Shown: positions 25,142 to 33,600 of the stretch, piece by piece | Layout of the letters: every line of letters starts with the position of its first letter | Numbering within the stretch: the first letter of the stretch is position 1 | Source: an uncultured Muribaculaceae bacterium | GTDB lineage: Bacteria; Bacteroidota; Bacteroidia; Bacteroidales; Muribaculaceae | Reading direction: 5' to 3' | Assembly: GCA_905233845.1 (NCBI GenBank) | Contig: CAJOFH010000013.1 | Location: 30,531 to 94,530, forward strand | DNA length: 64,000 bases | The notes under the pieces: generated by a model | Databases searched by the model: none | Seen by the model: the letters and a program-made list of their open reading frames with translations, nothing else | What the model was told of the DNA's origin: nothing | Made by a program: the position numbers and the translations under genes

Positions 25142-26629
25142 ATGATTGACGTAAACCAACTCACCTCGCTAATCTCGGCGTTCCGTGTCGAGACTGAGAA
25201 AGAAAGCATCTCGCCCGAAACCGTCGGCAAGATACTTCAAGACATTACCGACCTGCTCGCCACCGCATCGACGGACGCGGAGCGTCAAATCCTCGATGAC
25301 TGGAAAGCAATGTTGTCGCAGTTTTATGTCGTCTATGACGTGGCGGATGCCAATATGCCCGACCCGCAGAACATGTTCCTGCGGTTGAAGGCACGCAACC
25401 TCGGCAACGGCAACTCCTATTCATCGTCAGTGCCCATCGCCGGGGCAACCGACATGAAAGCAGGAGCGATGACGGCCACTCACGTTCAGACCATCATGGC
25501 CCTGCAAGCTGCCGTAAGCCAGCTGCGTTCCTCGGTCACATCGTTACAGACCGCAAGCAGTCAGCATGGCAACCAGCTGTTCATCATCCAAGCCGCAGGC
25601 TATGTCGTGACCGGCATAGCCCAGGGAAATCCTCACTCGTCGAGGGTGAACCTGCGGATCACCCAGCACGACGTGCGCACGGGTGAGGACTTCGTGTTTG
25701 ACGGCAGCACCTATCTCACTGGCGCGACCAATGAGAAAGCCGGTGTGATGACAGCCCAGCAGTGCAACGCGCTGAATGTCGCCAAGACCGACATCACCGC
25801 ACTTCAATCCGCTATGCGCAATGTGCAGGGCGCAGGGTGTGTGGTCGATGGGGCAACCGTGTTCCACATCGCCACCGACAGACTGGGAATTATGCTGTTC
25901 GGCTACAACCTCGCCACTGGCGAGCGTGAGGTCGAATTGCAACAGTTCTACCTCACGGGAGCCTCGGAGTATGGCGCAGGAGTGATGACCGCCCGACAGG
26001 TCAAAAGGCTCAACGAGCTTTATCAAGCGGTGTTTGGTGGAAACGGCAGCACCGCGTTTTTCAACTTCGGCATTGAAATCGGCGAGGGAAAGAGAGAACT
26101 CTTTCTGAAGCACGCCGTCAAACTCGTTGAACTCGGCTATGTGCCGTACCTTTTCCGCTATTCGCGCAAGCGTAACCGCAAAATCGACAACGAAGGGCAC
26201 AAATCACACGGCGATTTGCGAAAGGGCTGGAATGTCGTCGGCAAAGGCGAAACCATCCAAATCGGCAACAACGGCCAAGTGAGCATCAACAAAATCATGT
26301 TTGAACACGATGAGTTCGACGACGAGGAAATGCAGAGCATGGCGCAGTTCCAGAGCGAAGCGAAGTTCTTTGTCGCCGACAAGTACGATGAAGCTCTGGG
26401 TATAAGGTATGTGCCATTCGGCAAGAACCGAATCAACCTGCATGTGAAGATAAACAACGAGTACCAACTGCGCAAGGTACGCTTGCAGTACGGCATCGCC
26501 TTCGCCTCGTACCGTGCCGGCAAGCGGGAACTGCTCGACAAGACACGCCTTGTCACGCCCATTGTGCCGTTCCACATCGCCAACGTGCCGTTCCGCAATG
26601 GTGGCTACCGCTGGGTGTTCGAGCGATAA
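25142..26629 (+). CDS. Phage tail fibre-like protein with AGVMTA repeats
   Basis: A 495-residue protein. The N-terminal 110 residues are helical, followed by three spaced repeats: ATDMKAGAMTATHV, ATNEKAGVMTAQQC and ASEYGAGVMTARQV (near residues 101, 198 and 279), separated by beta-rich blocks. The C-terminal 170 residues are rich in basic and aromatic strands (KGWNVVGKGETIQIGNNGQV) and probably form the host-contact domain. Repeats of the AGxMTAxQ type occur in tail fibre or appendage proteins of Bacteroidales phages. It is next to the lysis genes, a common place for fibres. Confidence 0.6.
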   Translation: MIDVNQLTSLISAFRVETEKESISPETVGKILQDITDLLATASTDAERQILDDWKAMLSQFYVVYDVADANMPDPQNMFLRLKARNLGNGNSYSSSVPIAGATDMKAGAMTATHVQTIMALQAAVSQLRSSVTSLQTASSQHGNQLFIIQAAGYVVTGIAQGNPHSSRVNLRITQHDVRTGEDFVFDGSTYLTGATNEKAGVMTAQQCNALNVAKTDITALQSAMRNVQGAGCVVDGATVFHIATDRLGIMLFGYNLATGEREVELQQFYLTGASEYGAGVMTARQVKRLNELYQAVFGGNGSTAFFNFGIEIGEGKRELFLKHAVKLVELGYVPYLFRYSRKRNRKIDNEGHKSHGDLRKGWNVVGKGETIQIGNNGQVSINKIMFEHDEFDDEEMQSMAQFQSEAKFFVADKYDEALGIRYVPFGKNRINLHVKINNEYQLRKVRLQYGIAFASYRAGKRELLDKTRLVTPIVPFHIANVPFRNGGYRWVFER

Positions 26630-26635
26630 CGGCAC

Positions 26636-26729
26636 AAAAAAAATGATGAGCTAGGGCACATCATTATAAAGGACGGTGAACTACGGTACACCCTTATGAG
26701 TCGGAGAGAGCTACGGCACCCTCTTACTG
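26636..26729 (-). ncRNA. Candidate 90-nt small RNA with three repeats, leftward
   Basis: On the minus strand a full Bacteroidota promoter (TTTG, 20 nt, TACCTTTG; plus-strand 26736-26767) is followed about 65 bp later by a terminator: AATGATG, 10-nt loop, CATCATT, eight Ts (26665 down to 26636). No frame fits between them. The RNA carries the 12-nt motif GTGCCGTAGCTC or close variants three times at exactly 30-nt spacing. It is divergent from the holin gene and convergent with the fibre gene. A decoy for a protein or an antisense regulator is possible. Confidence 0.6.
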
Positions 26730-26737
26730 ATACTGCA
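26648..26737. repeat. Three imperfect 30-bp direct repeats
   Basis: Units start at 26648, 26678 and 26708, exactly 30 bp apart, each opening with GA(G/A)CTA(C/G)GG(C/T)AC. Later positions are less conserved. They coincide with the leftward small RNA. Confidence 0.7.
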
Positions 26738-26767
26738 AAGGTACTCACTTTTTCAATAACCACCAAA
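26736..26767 (-). promoter_or_regulatory. Leftward promoter for the repeat-containing small RNA
   Basis: Minus-strand TTTG (26764-26767), 20-bp spacer, TACCTTTG (26736-26743). Both boxes and the spacing match the Bacteroidota consensus. It overlaps the region upstream of the holin gene at 26784. Confidence 0.65.
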
Positions 26768-26783
26768 AAATCAGCAAAAAAAT

Positions 26784-27272
26784 ATGGATTTTTTCGTAGA
26801 AACGCTCAAAAACGCATCACTCCACATCCATGCCGTGTGGCTTGCCATCGCATACGTTGCCGTGATACTGGCAATGGCCGTCGATTTCATCGCCGGACTG
26901 CGAAAGGCGAAAATCGCTGGCAAGGTCACAACAAGCAGGGCATTGAAAATGACCACAGAGAAAGCAACCAAGTACTTTCTCCCTATGTTGTGCCTCTCCT
27001 GCATTGACGTTCTGACTTCCGTTGTCCTGCCAGCACCGTTCTTCACGCTGCTCATGGGCGCGTTCAACATCTTCTGCGAATGGAAGTCGGTGCTTGAAAG
27101 CACCCACGACAAGCAGGAGTTGCGCGAAGCAGCCAACACCTTCAACGTCATTGTCAAGAACAAGGACGACATCGCAGGTATCATTATGCAAGCGATGGAG
27201 ATGATGGAGAAGAAACAAGCCATCGAGAGTAATAACAAAAATATCAACCCCCAAACAACAGAAGAAACATGA
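26784..27272 (+). CDS. Phage holin family protein
   Basis: A 162-residue protein with hydrophobic segments at about 17-40 and 67-93, and the motif AMAVDFIAGLRKAKIAGKVT between them, as in the Bacteroidales toxin-secretion/lysis holin family. The C-terminus is charged and helical. Holins permeabilise the inner membrane to start lysis. It is upstream of amidase and spanin-like genes, forming a lysis cluster interrupted by two paralogues. Its stop overlaps the next start. Confidence 0.8.
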   Translation: MDFFVETLKNASLHIHAVWLAIAYVAVILAMAVDFIAGLRKAKIAGKVTTSRALKMTTEKATKYFLPMLCLSCIDVLTSVVLPAPFFTLLMGAFNIFCEWKSVLESTHDKQELREAANTFNVIVKNKDDIAGIIMQAMEMMEKKQAIESNNKNINPQTTEET

Positions 27273-27402
27273 AAAAGAAAGTCATGAACATCAGACCGCA
27301 GGAAGTCACCCAGGGCGGCGAGCGGTCAGTCCAGTACAAAGGCAGCGACGGCAAGATGCACGGCATCGCACCCGCTGGCAACGGCGGTGGCACCGCCCAA
27401 TC
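27269..27402 (+). repeat. 134-bp direct repeat, copy 1 (second copy 27725-27858)
   Basis: By eye the two copies match at 127 of 134 positions; the first 71 bases are identical and six of the seven changes fall in the last 32. Copies are 456 bp apart. Recombination between them would delete or fuse the paralogous genes. Confidence 0.9.
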
Positions 27403-27721
27403 AAACATCGTGCTTGAAGTCAATTTTGCCGACGACGGCAAAGCGTTCACCGAAAGTGAACTGATTGACTATCTCACACAGTTCATGAACGGCAAGTGCA
27501 TTATTTGCATTTCCGACAACAACTGGGGCACGCAGAATGAGCGTCGCGTCGCTCTCGTCACCCGTGCCAAAGGCTTCGAGGTCGTTGACGGAAGCATCGT
27601 CATCGGCAACTCGCTGACTTTCGAGCTTGCAAGCCCATCGGCTTTCGGCGACCTCGACGAAGTTATGTTCCTCAAACAGCAAGACGGCAGCTTTGAATTG
27701 TCCCACTATTTCAACAAGTAA
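27269..27721 (+). CDS. Paralogous small phage protein A with shared N-terminus
   Basis: A 150-residue protein whose first 45 residues (MKKKVMNIRPQEVTQGGERS ... GIAPAGNGG) are almost identical to those of the next gene, while the rest (NIVLEVNFADDGKAFTESEL ...) differs. The shared part looks like an anchoring module with a glycine hinge; the variable part is a small alpha/beta domain. A virion-associated or fibre-accessory role is inferred from its place beside fibre and lysis genes. Confidence 0.6.
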   Translation: MKKKVMNIRPQEVTQGGERSVQYKGSDGKMHGIAPAGNGGGTAQSNIVLEVNFADDGKAFTESELIDYLTQFMNGKCIICISDNNWGTQNERRVALVTRAKGFEVVDGSIVIGNSLTFELASPSAFGDLDEVMFLKQQDGSFELSHYFNK

Positions 27722-27724
27722 GCT

Positions 27725-28312
27725 ATGAAAAAGAAAGTCATGAACATCAGACCGCAGGAAGTCACCCAGGGCGGCGAGCGGTCAGTCCAGTACAAGGGCA
27801 GCGACGGCAAGATGCACGGCATCGCGCCAGCTGGCAATGGTGGCAGCACCGCCCAATCGCAAGACGTGCATCTTAAAGATGCCTTCGTCATCTACCGAAA
27901 TAATATGGATCTTTTTGGTCAGGGCGAGCGGACGGTCATCTACAAGATGAACGACTGGGTAAGAACGGAAGTCGATGTCGACACGCTCATGCAAGCACTG
28001 GAGCAGAACGCATCGCAACCAGTCCTTATTCAATTAGAGTCAATGGAAGAAGGCTTCAATGTGGTGGCAAGAGTAATCAGTCTTGCATTGAGCCAAAACG
28101 AGGAAGATGAATCTTATTCGCCTTCGGTGATTTGTCTCCAATGGTGGGCTTACGAGGGTAATGTCGTGGATATTTTCAATGTTGTCCTCGAAAAAAATGA
28201 GCAAGGCTCCACCATTGAGTTTATCCCACAGGCCTTTGCAATAGGTAACGATGATTCAGGAAATGGTCAAATCGCTAACGGTCCAGAAATTGGAGGCAAT
28301 GGAAAGTTATAA
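27725..28312 (+). CDS. Paralogous small phage protein B with shared N-terminus
   Basis: A 195-residue protein with the same 45-residue N-terminal module as protein A and an unrelated C-terminal domain (DVHLKDAFVIYRNNMDLFGQ ... TLMQALEQNASQPVLIQLES). It starts 3 bp after protein A stops and overlaps the amidase start by 14 bp. The pair probably arose by duplication of the N-terminal segment or acquisition of a new C-terminus by recombination. Confidence 0.6.
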   Translation: MKKKVMNIRPQEVTQGGERSVQYKGSDGKMHGIAPAGNGGSTAQSQDVHLKDAFVIYRNNMDLFGQGERTVIYKMNDWVRTEVDVDTLMQALEQNASQPVLIQLESMEEGFNVVARVISLALSQNEEDESYSPSVICLQWWAYEGNVVDIFNVVLEKNEQGSTIEFIPQAFAIGNDDSGNGQIANGPEIGGNGKL

Positions 28313-28916
28313 GAACAGAGTAGTCATCCTCGGCACGGCGCACGGCTGCAACGTGCCGGGAAAATGCTCGCCCGACAAGAAGTTCCGCGAGTATCGATTC
28401 AGCCGTGATGTTATCAAGCAGCTGAAGCCCCAACTCGAAGCGCTCGGCTTGCTCGTCTTTGTCGATATGCCAGGCGACGAGGTGCCACGCCCGGGCAACA
28501 CCGAACTTTCGCTCCGTTGCCGTTACGTCAATGGAATATGCTCAAAGTTCGGCACGCAGAACTGCGTCTATGTGAGTATTCACGTCAATGCCGCAGGTTC
28601 TGACGGGCAGTGGCACACAGCACGAGGCTTCGCAGTCTATGTGGCACGCCAATGCTCAGAGGCGAGCAAGCGGCTCGCAAAATCCTTTTGCGAAACCGCT
28701 ATCGCCATGGGATTGCGCGGTAACCGCTCCATCCCCAAAGAGCATTACTGGCAAGCCAATTTCTACGTTGTAAAGAACACCGCTTGCCCTGCGGTGCTGA
28801 CCGAGAACTTGTTCCAAGACAACCACGACGACGTGGATTTTCTCGCATCACCAGAGGGCAAGGCGAAGATTGTCGAACTCCACCGCACCTGCATCGCTAA
28901 ACATTTTGGACTATGA
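28299..28916 (+). CDS. N-acetylmuramoyl-L-alanine amidase (phage endolysin)
   Basis: ATG 28299 is preceded by TTGGAGGCA, a good ribosome site, and is preferred to the track start 28251. The 205-residue protein is an Amidase_3-type zinc enzyme: VILGTAHGCN with the first zinc histidine, a glutamate in FREYRFS, SIHVNAAG with the second histidine, and the catalytic glutamate in AVLTENLF. It cuts the bond between peptidoglycan glycan and peptide during lysis. It has no signal peptide, so release depends on the holin. Confidence 0.88.
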   Translation: MESYKNRVVILGTAHGCNVPGKCSPDKKFREYRFSRDVIKQLKPQLEALGLLVFVDMPGDEVPRPGNTELSLRCRYVNGICSKFGTQNCVYVSIHVNAAGSDGQWHTARGFAVYVARQCSEASKRLAKSFCETAIAMGLRGNRSIPKEHYWQANFYVVKNTACPAVLTENLFQDNHDDVDFLASPEGKAKIVELHRTCIAKHFGL

Positions 28917-29464
28917 AAGCACTCTCACTCGCTGCAACCACGGCAATGCTTGCTGTGGTATTGCTCGCGTCGTGCCACTCCAAAAAGGAAGTCACGGCTA
29001 CCACGAAAGAGCAGTACGACATCGAGACGGCTGGCTCAACTCTCACTGCAACCGACGAGCGGTTGCAGTGGTTGAGCCGCTTATCGCTCGACATCGACAG
29101 CTTCGAGGTGGTGATACCCACACGCCATTTTGCTGAAATCGGCAAGATGGCTGGTGACACGGCGATGGATCTGCCTGAACAGTTTGCCCTCTCCGCAAGC
29201 CAACCTCGCCCTGGCTCGGTTGTCCTGCGAGGCAAACACGCACGATTGGGCAAGGCCGACATCGTTCAGCGCAACGCTGCGCGTTGCACTTCACAGGTTG
29301 ACACACTGTCGGCTCACCGCTCAATCGACAAGGCAGACCATTACGCTCGTGACAACGTGGGTATATACAAGCCACCCGATGTGACGTGGTGGCCGTGGCT
29401 CCTGCTCACAGGTCTGCTCGTGGGTTCCATTATCATCATTTGGCTGAAAGAAAGAGGTAAATAG
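28913..29464 (+). CDS. Candidate unimolecular spanin (lipoprotein with C-terminal anchor)
   Basis: A 183-residue protein overlapping the amidase stop (ATGA). The N-terminus is a lipoprotein signal (AMLAVVLLASC, lipobox cysteine near residue 20), and the C-terminus is a strong membrane span (WWPWLLLTGLLVGSIIIIWL) with a basic end (KERGK). An outer-membrane lipid anchor plus an inner-membrane span in one chain is the defining layout of u-spanins such as T1 gp11, which fuse inner and outer membranes as the last lysis step. The gene order holin, amidase, this gene supports it. Confidence 0.7.
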   Translation: MKALSLAATTAMLAVVLLASCHSKKEVTATTKEQYDIETAGSTLTATDERLQWLSRLSLDIDSFEVVIPTRHFAEIGKMAGDTAMDLPEQFALSASQPRPGSVVLRGKHARLGKADIVQRNAARCTSQVDTLSAHRSIDKADHYARDNVGIYKPPDVTWWPWLLLTGLLVGSIIIIWLKERGK

Positions 29465-29503
29465 TTTTTTCATGATGATTTTTGAGTTTAATATGTTCAT
29501 TCA

Positions 29504-29537
29504 AGTAAAGGCTTTGCCGTGAGGCACGGCCTTTACT
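29504..29537 (+). terminator. Long hairpin after the lysis genes
   Basis: AGTAAAG ... GCCGTG / CACGGC ... CTTTACT: two nearly continuous stems around a 3-nt loop, 40 bp after the spanin-like stop. No T-run follows, so read-through into the structured region is possible. Confidence 0.55.
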
Positions 29538-29540
29538 GCT

Positions 29541-30446
29541 TCAAGGTGTAAACACATAGCGACCGACCCCACACACCCGCCCTTGACACAATGCAAGCAT
29601 TGCCAAATTGCCCACCCCAGCCCCCGATGTGGGCGGCGTTCCGGACTGGCTCGGCATGGCGGCGATGAGCTTTACGTTGCGGACACCGGCTAACGGCTCA
29701 CAACATCAATCGGGTATCGAGGCGGCAAGCCGTTTCGACACCCGATTTCGCCACCGCCAAACCCACGCACTCGGCTCTTATCGGTCGCTACCATTGCGCA
29801 CCGCGTCTCATTCCGACATCGAAAGTGCCACGCCTACGGCTTATATGCCTCTCTATTGACGGCGTTACGGAAGCGCATCAAGTCTGCCTCGTTACATCGG
29901 GTATCGGTGCGCCAAGTCGCACTGACACCCGATGATTTTCCACTATGTCAGACACAATGCTCGACAGGTCGTTCCGTAACGCCTATGGTTCGGCAAGGGC
30001 ACACTCAATGCTCCAATCGTCTTGTGCTCCATTACCGCTCCCTGCAAGCCCAGTGCTCTCGCTGCGCTCGGGGATTGTCGGTGGGGTGAGCCTATCCGAA
30101 GTCCTTCACTATGCTCGTCGCACGCAATGCTTCTCACCGCCCAATGAACACTCGCCCACATCGCCTAATCACAAAATCAAGGCGCAAGCGAGTTGAGCCA
30201 CGATTTTGATTTAACGATTTTCGGCAATCCGAAAATCTCGAACAGCGGAAGCCAAAGTGTGCCGCCGAAACCAAAACTGCGTTTCGGTTCATCGGCTCAC
30301 ATTGGCGCTCTGACCGCACATTCAGCTCGGTCGAAAAGGCAATTTGCGAAAGCGAGGAAGAGGGTGGTCGGGGGGTCTTTGCAGACAGCAACGGGGCGCA
30401 GCCCCGTACCCCAGAAAAGGCTGTTACACAGCCTTTTAATTTTTTC
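29541..30446 (+). ncRNA. About 0.9 kb gene-free, highly structured region; candidate large ncRNA
   Basis: No convincing gene is present on either strand, but there are many helices: a perfect 12-bp pair 29861-29872 with 29972-29983 enclosing GTCTG/CAGAC and a 38-nt hairpin (29896-29933); a related 38-nt hairpin at 29709-29746; hairpins at 30172-30208, 30216-30237, 30265-30287, 30312-30332 and 30391-30407; a bulged helix 30082-30090 with 30133-30143; and a terminator at 30415-30445. The two 38-nt hairpins differ by paired changes that keep the stem. A large structured RNA, as known in some phages (GOLLD, ROOL), is one reading. A leftover of a conjugative element is another. Confidence 0.45.
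30415..30445 (+). terminator. Strong Rho-independent terminator
   Basis: AAAAGGCTG, TTACA loop, CAGCCTTTT, then AATTTTTT. The T-run shows it works rightwards. It closes the structured region. Confidence 0.85.
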
Positions 30447-30537
30447 AATCCTTAACAAATCGTGTGTTTCCGTAAATCGAGGCTGAAAATACGCAGAAAT
30501 ATCGACTGATTTTCAGTCATTTACACACTTTGTTGTT

Positions 30538-30563
30538 TTGCACTTTCTTGCACAATGTTGCAC
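30538..30563. repeat. Three TTGCAC motifs phased at exactly 10 bp
   Basis: TTGCAC at 30538, 30548 and 30558, on the same face of the helix, upstream of the tape measure gene. The pattern suits a cooperative DNA-binding protein. The rest of 30446-30650 holds a small hairpin (CTCGCC/GGCGAG) and no gene. Confidence 0.6.
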
Positions 30564-30650
30564 ATCGGCAAAGTTCCTGCAAAGGATTGAAAATTTCGCT
30601 CGCCAATAGGCGAGGTCGGCAATGTCTTTTATAGGTCGGAACGACAAAAT

Positions 30651-30658
30651 TACTTTTG
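30651..30658 (+). promoter_or_regulatory. -7 box TACTTTTG ahead of the tape measure gene
   Basis: TACTTTTG fits TAnnTTTG and lies 27 bp before ATG 30686. A TTTG at the standard distance is only partly present (TTTTA). Confidence 0.5.
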
Positions 30659-30685
30659 TGCCTATAAAATCCATAATCTACTACA

Positions 30686-33600
30686 ATGAGCAACATAAAC
30701 AGTCAAGCAACGGTCAATCTGACCGTGAACGGTCAGCAACCCCTCCAAGTCCTGCAAATGCTGAAGCAGCGTGCAATGGAGTTGGAGAATGCCATCGCTA
30801 AAGCGGCTATGGCAGGGAACAAAGTGGAGCTGCGCAAACTCCGCAGGGAGTTGAGCGACACCAAGCGGCAAATGCGTGAGATTGAAACCTCAACCCAGCA
30901 GGTCGAGCGAGTAATGCTGCGCCTCGACCGAGCCACGCCCAAAGAGTTGAACAAGACCTTACAGACCTTGAACCGACAACTCGAATACATGGAACGTGGC
31001 TCTGCCGCATGGAACTCCCACGTGGCTAAAATCCAGCGTGTGAAAGCCGAACTCGCAAAGGTCAATGCCGAACTCCGCACGCAGGAGTCGTTCTGGACCC
31101 GCTTCAATCGTAAACTCAACGATTGGCAGACATCGCTCATGGGCATCGCAGCTTTGGTCACCGGCCTTGTCATGGCAGGGCGCAAGGCGGTGAACTCCTA
31201 CGCCGAGATGGAAGAAGAAATCGCCAACACCATCAAGTACACCGGCATGGCTCGTGACGAGGTGGTGGCGATGAATGATTCATTCAAGGCAATGGACACC
31301 CGAACAGGGCGAGACAAGCTCAACGAACTGGCGCAGGAAGCAGGACGCTTGGGCAAGAACACCAGGGAAAGTGTTCAAGGCTATGTCGAGGCAGCCGACA
31401 TCATCAACGTGGCGTTGGTGGACTTGGGCGAGGGAGCGACCCAAGTCATCGCCAAGCTCACCAACATCTTCGGTGTCGAGCAGATACTCGGTACCAAAGA
31501 CGCAATGCTCGCTGTCGGCTCGACGGTGAATGTCCTCTCGCAGAACTGTACCGCGGCGAAACCCTACCTTGTGCAGTTCGCCCAACGCATGGCTGGTGTG
31601 GGCGCACAGGCGAGAATGACAATCCCCGAAATACTCGCCTTCGCGGCCACCCTTGACGCTAACGGTCAAAAGGTAGAGATGTCGGCTTCGGCGATGTCGC
31701 GCCTTATTATGATGTTGTTTCAAAAGCCGCAGGAGATAGCAAAGACTGTCGGGCTTGACGTGGAGAAGTTCACCGAGACGCTGAACCGCAGCACCAACGA
31801 GGGCGTGCTGATGTTCCTCGGCAAATTGCAGGAGATCGGTGAGGCTGACGCACTTGCCGCACTCTCGCCCTTGTTCAAGGACTTGGGCATGGACGGCATC
31901 CGCATGGCCCAGGTCCTCGCCACGCTCGCCACCCACCTCGACATGGTGAAGTGGGAGCAGAAAGAGGCGAACAAGGCATTTACCGAAGCCACGTCTGCGA
32001 CCCGCGAATACAACATCTTCAACAACACTGCCCAAGCAGGTATCGACAAGGCACGCAAGCACATCCACGAGCTCGCCATTGAGTTAGGAGAGAAACTCCT
32101 GCCTCTATACAAGCATATAATGACGAGCGGAAGCGCCATGCTGCGATTCCTGAATGTGCTGGTGAATTTCTTTGTCCAGTACAAGGGATTGATCGTGACC
32201 TTCACGGCATCATGGATTGCCTACAAGGTAGCGGTCAACGCCAGCAACATCGCTTTCAAGGCTCATTACTACTGGCTCGTCATCACCGAGGGAGCGCAGA
32301 AGTTGCTCGGAACGGCAACGCTGGCTCTCAAAATCGCCTTCTACGCTCTCACGGGGCAGGTCGAGAAGGCAAAGGCAGCTTACACCGCTTTCCACCTTCT
32401 CACCAAGACCACGCCGTGGGGCATCATCCTCGCGGCTGTCACCGCATTGGGAGTGGGCATTTATAATCTCTGCACACGCACCGACGAGCTGACGAAGAAG
32501 ACCAACGAGGCCGTCAAGGCAGCCAAAGGCTACAATGCCGAAGCCGTGAAAGAGCAGCACGAACTGGACGTGCTTTTCGGCAAGCTCAAAGGTGCCGAGA
32601 AAGGCACGAAAGAGTATGAGGACGCGAAACGCGCCATCATCAACCAGTACGGCAAGTACCTCTCCGGTCTCATCAACGAGAAAGGCGAAATCCTCAATCT
32701 CGAAGCCGCCTACAACCGCTTGACTTTGGCGGTGAGGCGGTCAGCCCAAGAGCGAGGCATCGCCGCGGCACGTGAGCAGATTGACCAGGAATATTACAAG
32801 TCGCTCGCTTCGGGCTTGACAGACCTGCAAGCCTCGCTCGAAAGTGCCGGAGCGACCACAAGGGACGCAGCCGAGATTGTCGCAGCCGTCAGTTCAGCGA
32901 TGGCGGCTGGCAAGCCCATACCGCAGAACTACATCAATAAAATCAACGGCTACTCCAAAGGTATTGAGTGGCGGTTGCTGCCCGACTGGGTGGGCGGCAG
33001 CCAGCACCCCTTCTGGGGCGGCGACAGCCGAAAGCCGGCTCCCATCGTCAACCGTATGTATAATGCATACGAGACCCACCGCAAAGGGCTTGCGGCTCTT
33101 GACGCTATGGAAGACGGCGTTTCCCCATTGAGGCACATAGACAACTATTACCTCAAAGGCACCATCGGGCAGCTGGAGAAGATAGTGAAGAACAATCAGG
33201 CGGGCAACGCCATCGTGTTCATCGAGGGCACGCAGCAGGGCGAGTACAAGGAAGTCTCGGTTGCCGAAGCCAAGCAGCTCCTCACACAGTACCGTGAGGA
33301 ACTTGCCTACCGTGGCGCCAGCAAGACCGATGCCACTGGCTTGAACCTCGACACCACTGGCGGCACCGGCGGTGCGGCTGGCGGCGTGGGCGGCGCATCG
33401 CCCAAGACCACCAAAGGCGGCGGTCGTGGCGGCTCGCAGAAGTCCGAGGACAAGTTCAAGGCGGAGAAAGACTGGCGAGAGTACCAGGAAGCCTTGAACC
33501 GCATCGCCTATGCAACAGGGGAAAAGAACTATGAGGAATACACCAACAGAATGTTGGAAATCGAGGAAGCGTTCTACCGCAAGCAACTGGCTCACGCAGA

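Noticed and set aside
26648-26737. CRISPR-like array
   Set aside because: Three short degenerate repeats with no true spacers and no cas genes.
29608-30486. Several 70-100 residue frames on both strands in the structured block
   Set aside because: All have odd composition, overlap each other and have no start context; the minus-strand frame at 29943-30161 is the least bad but I cannot support it.
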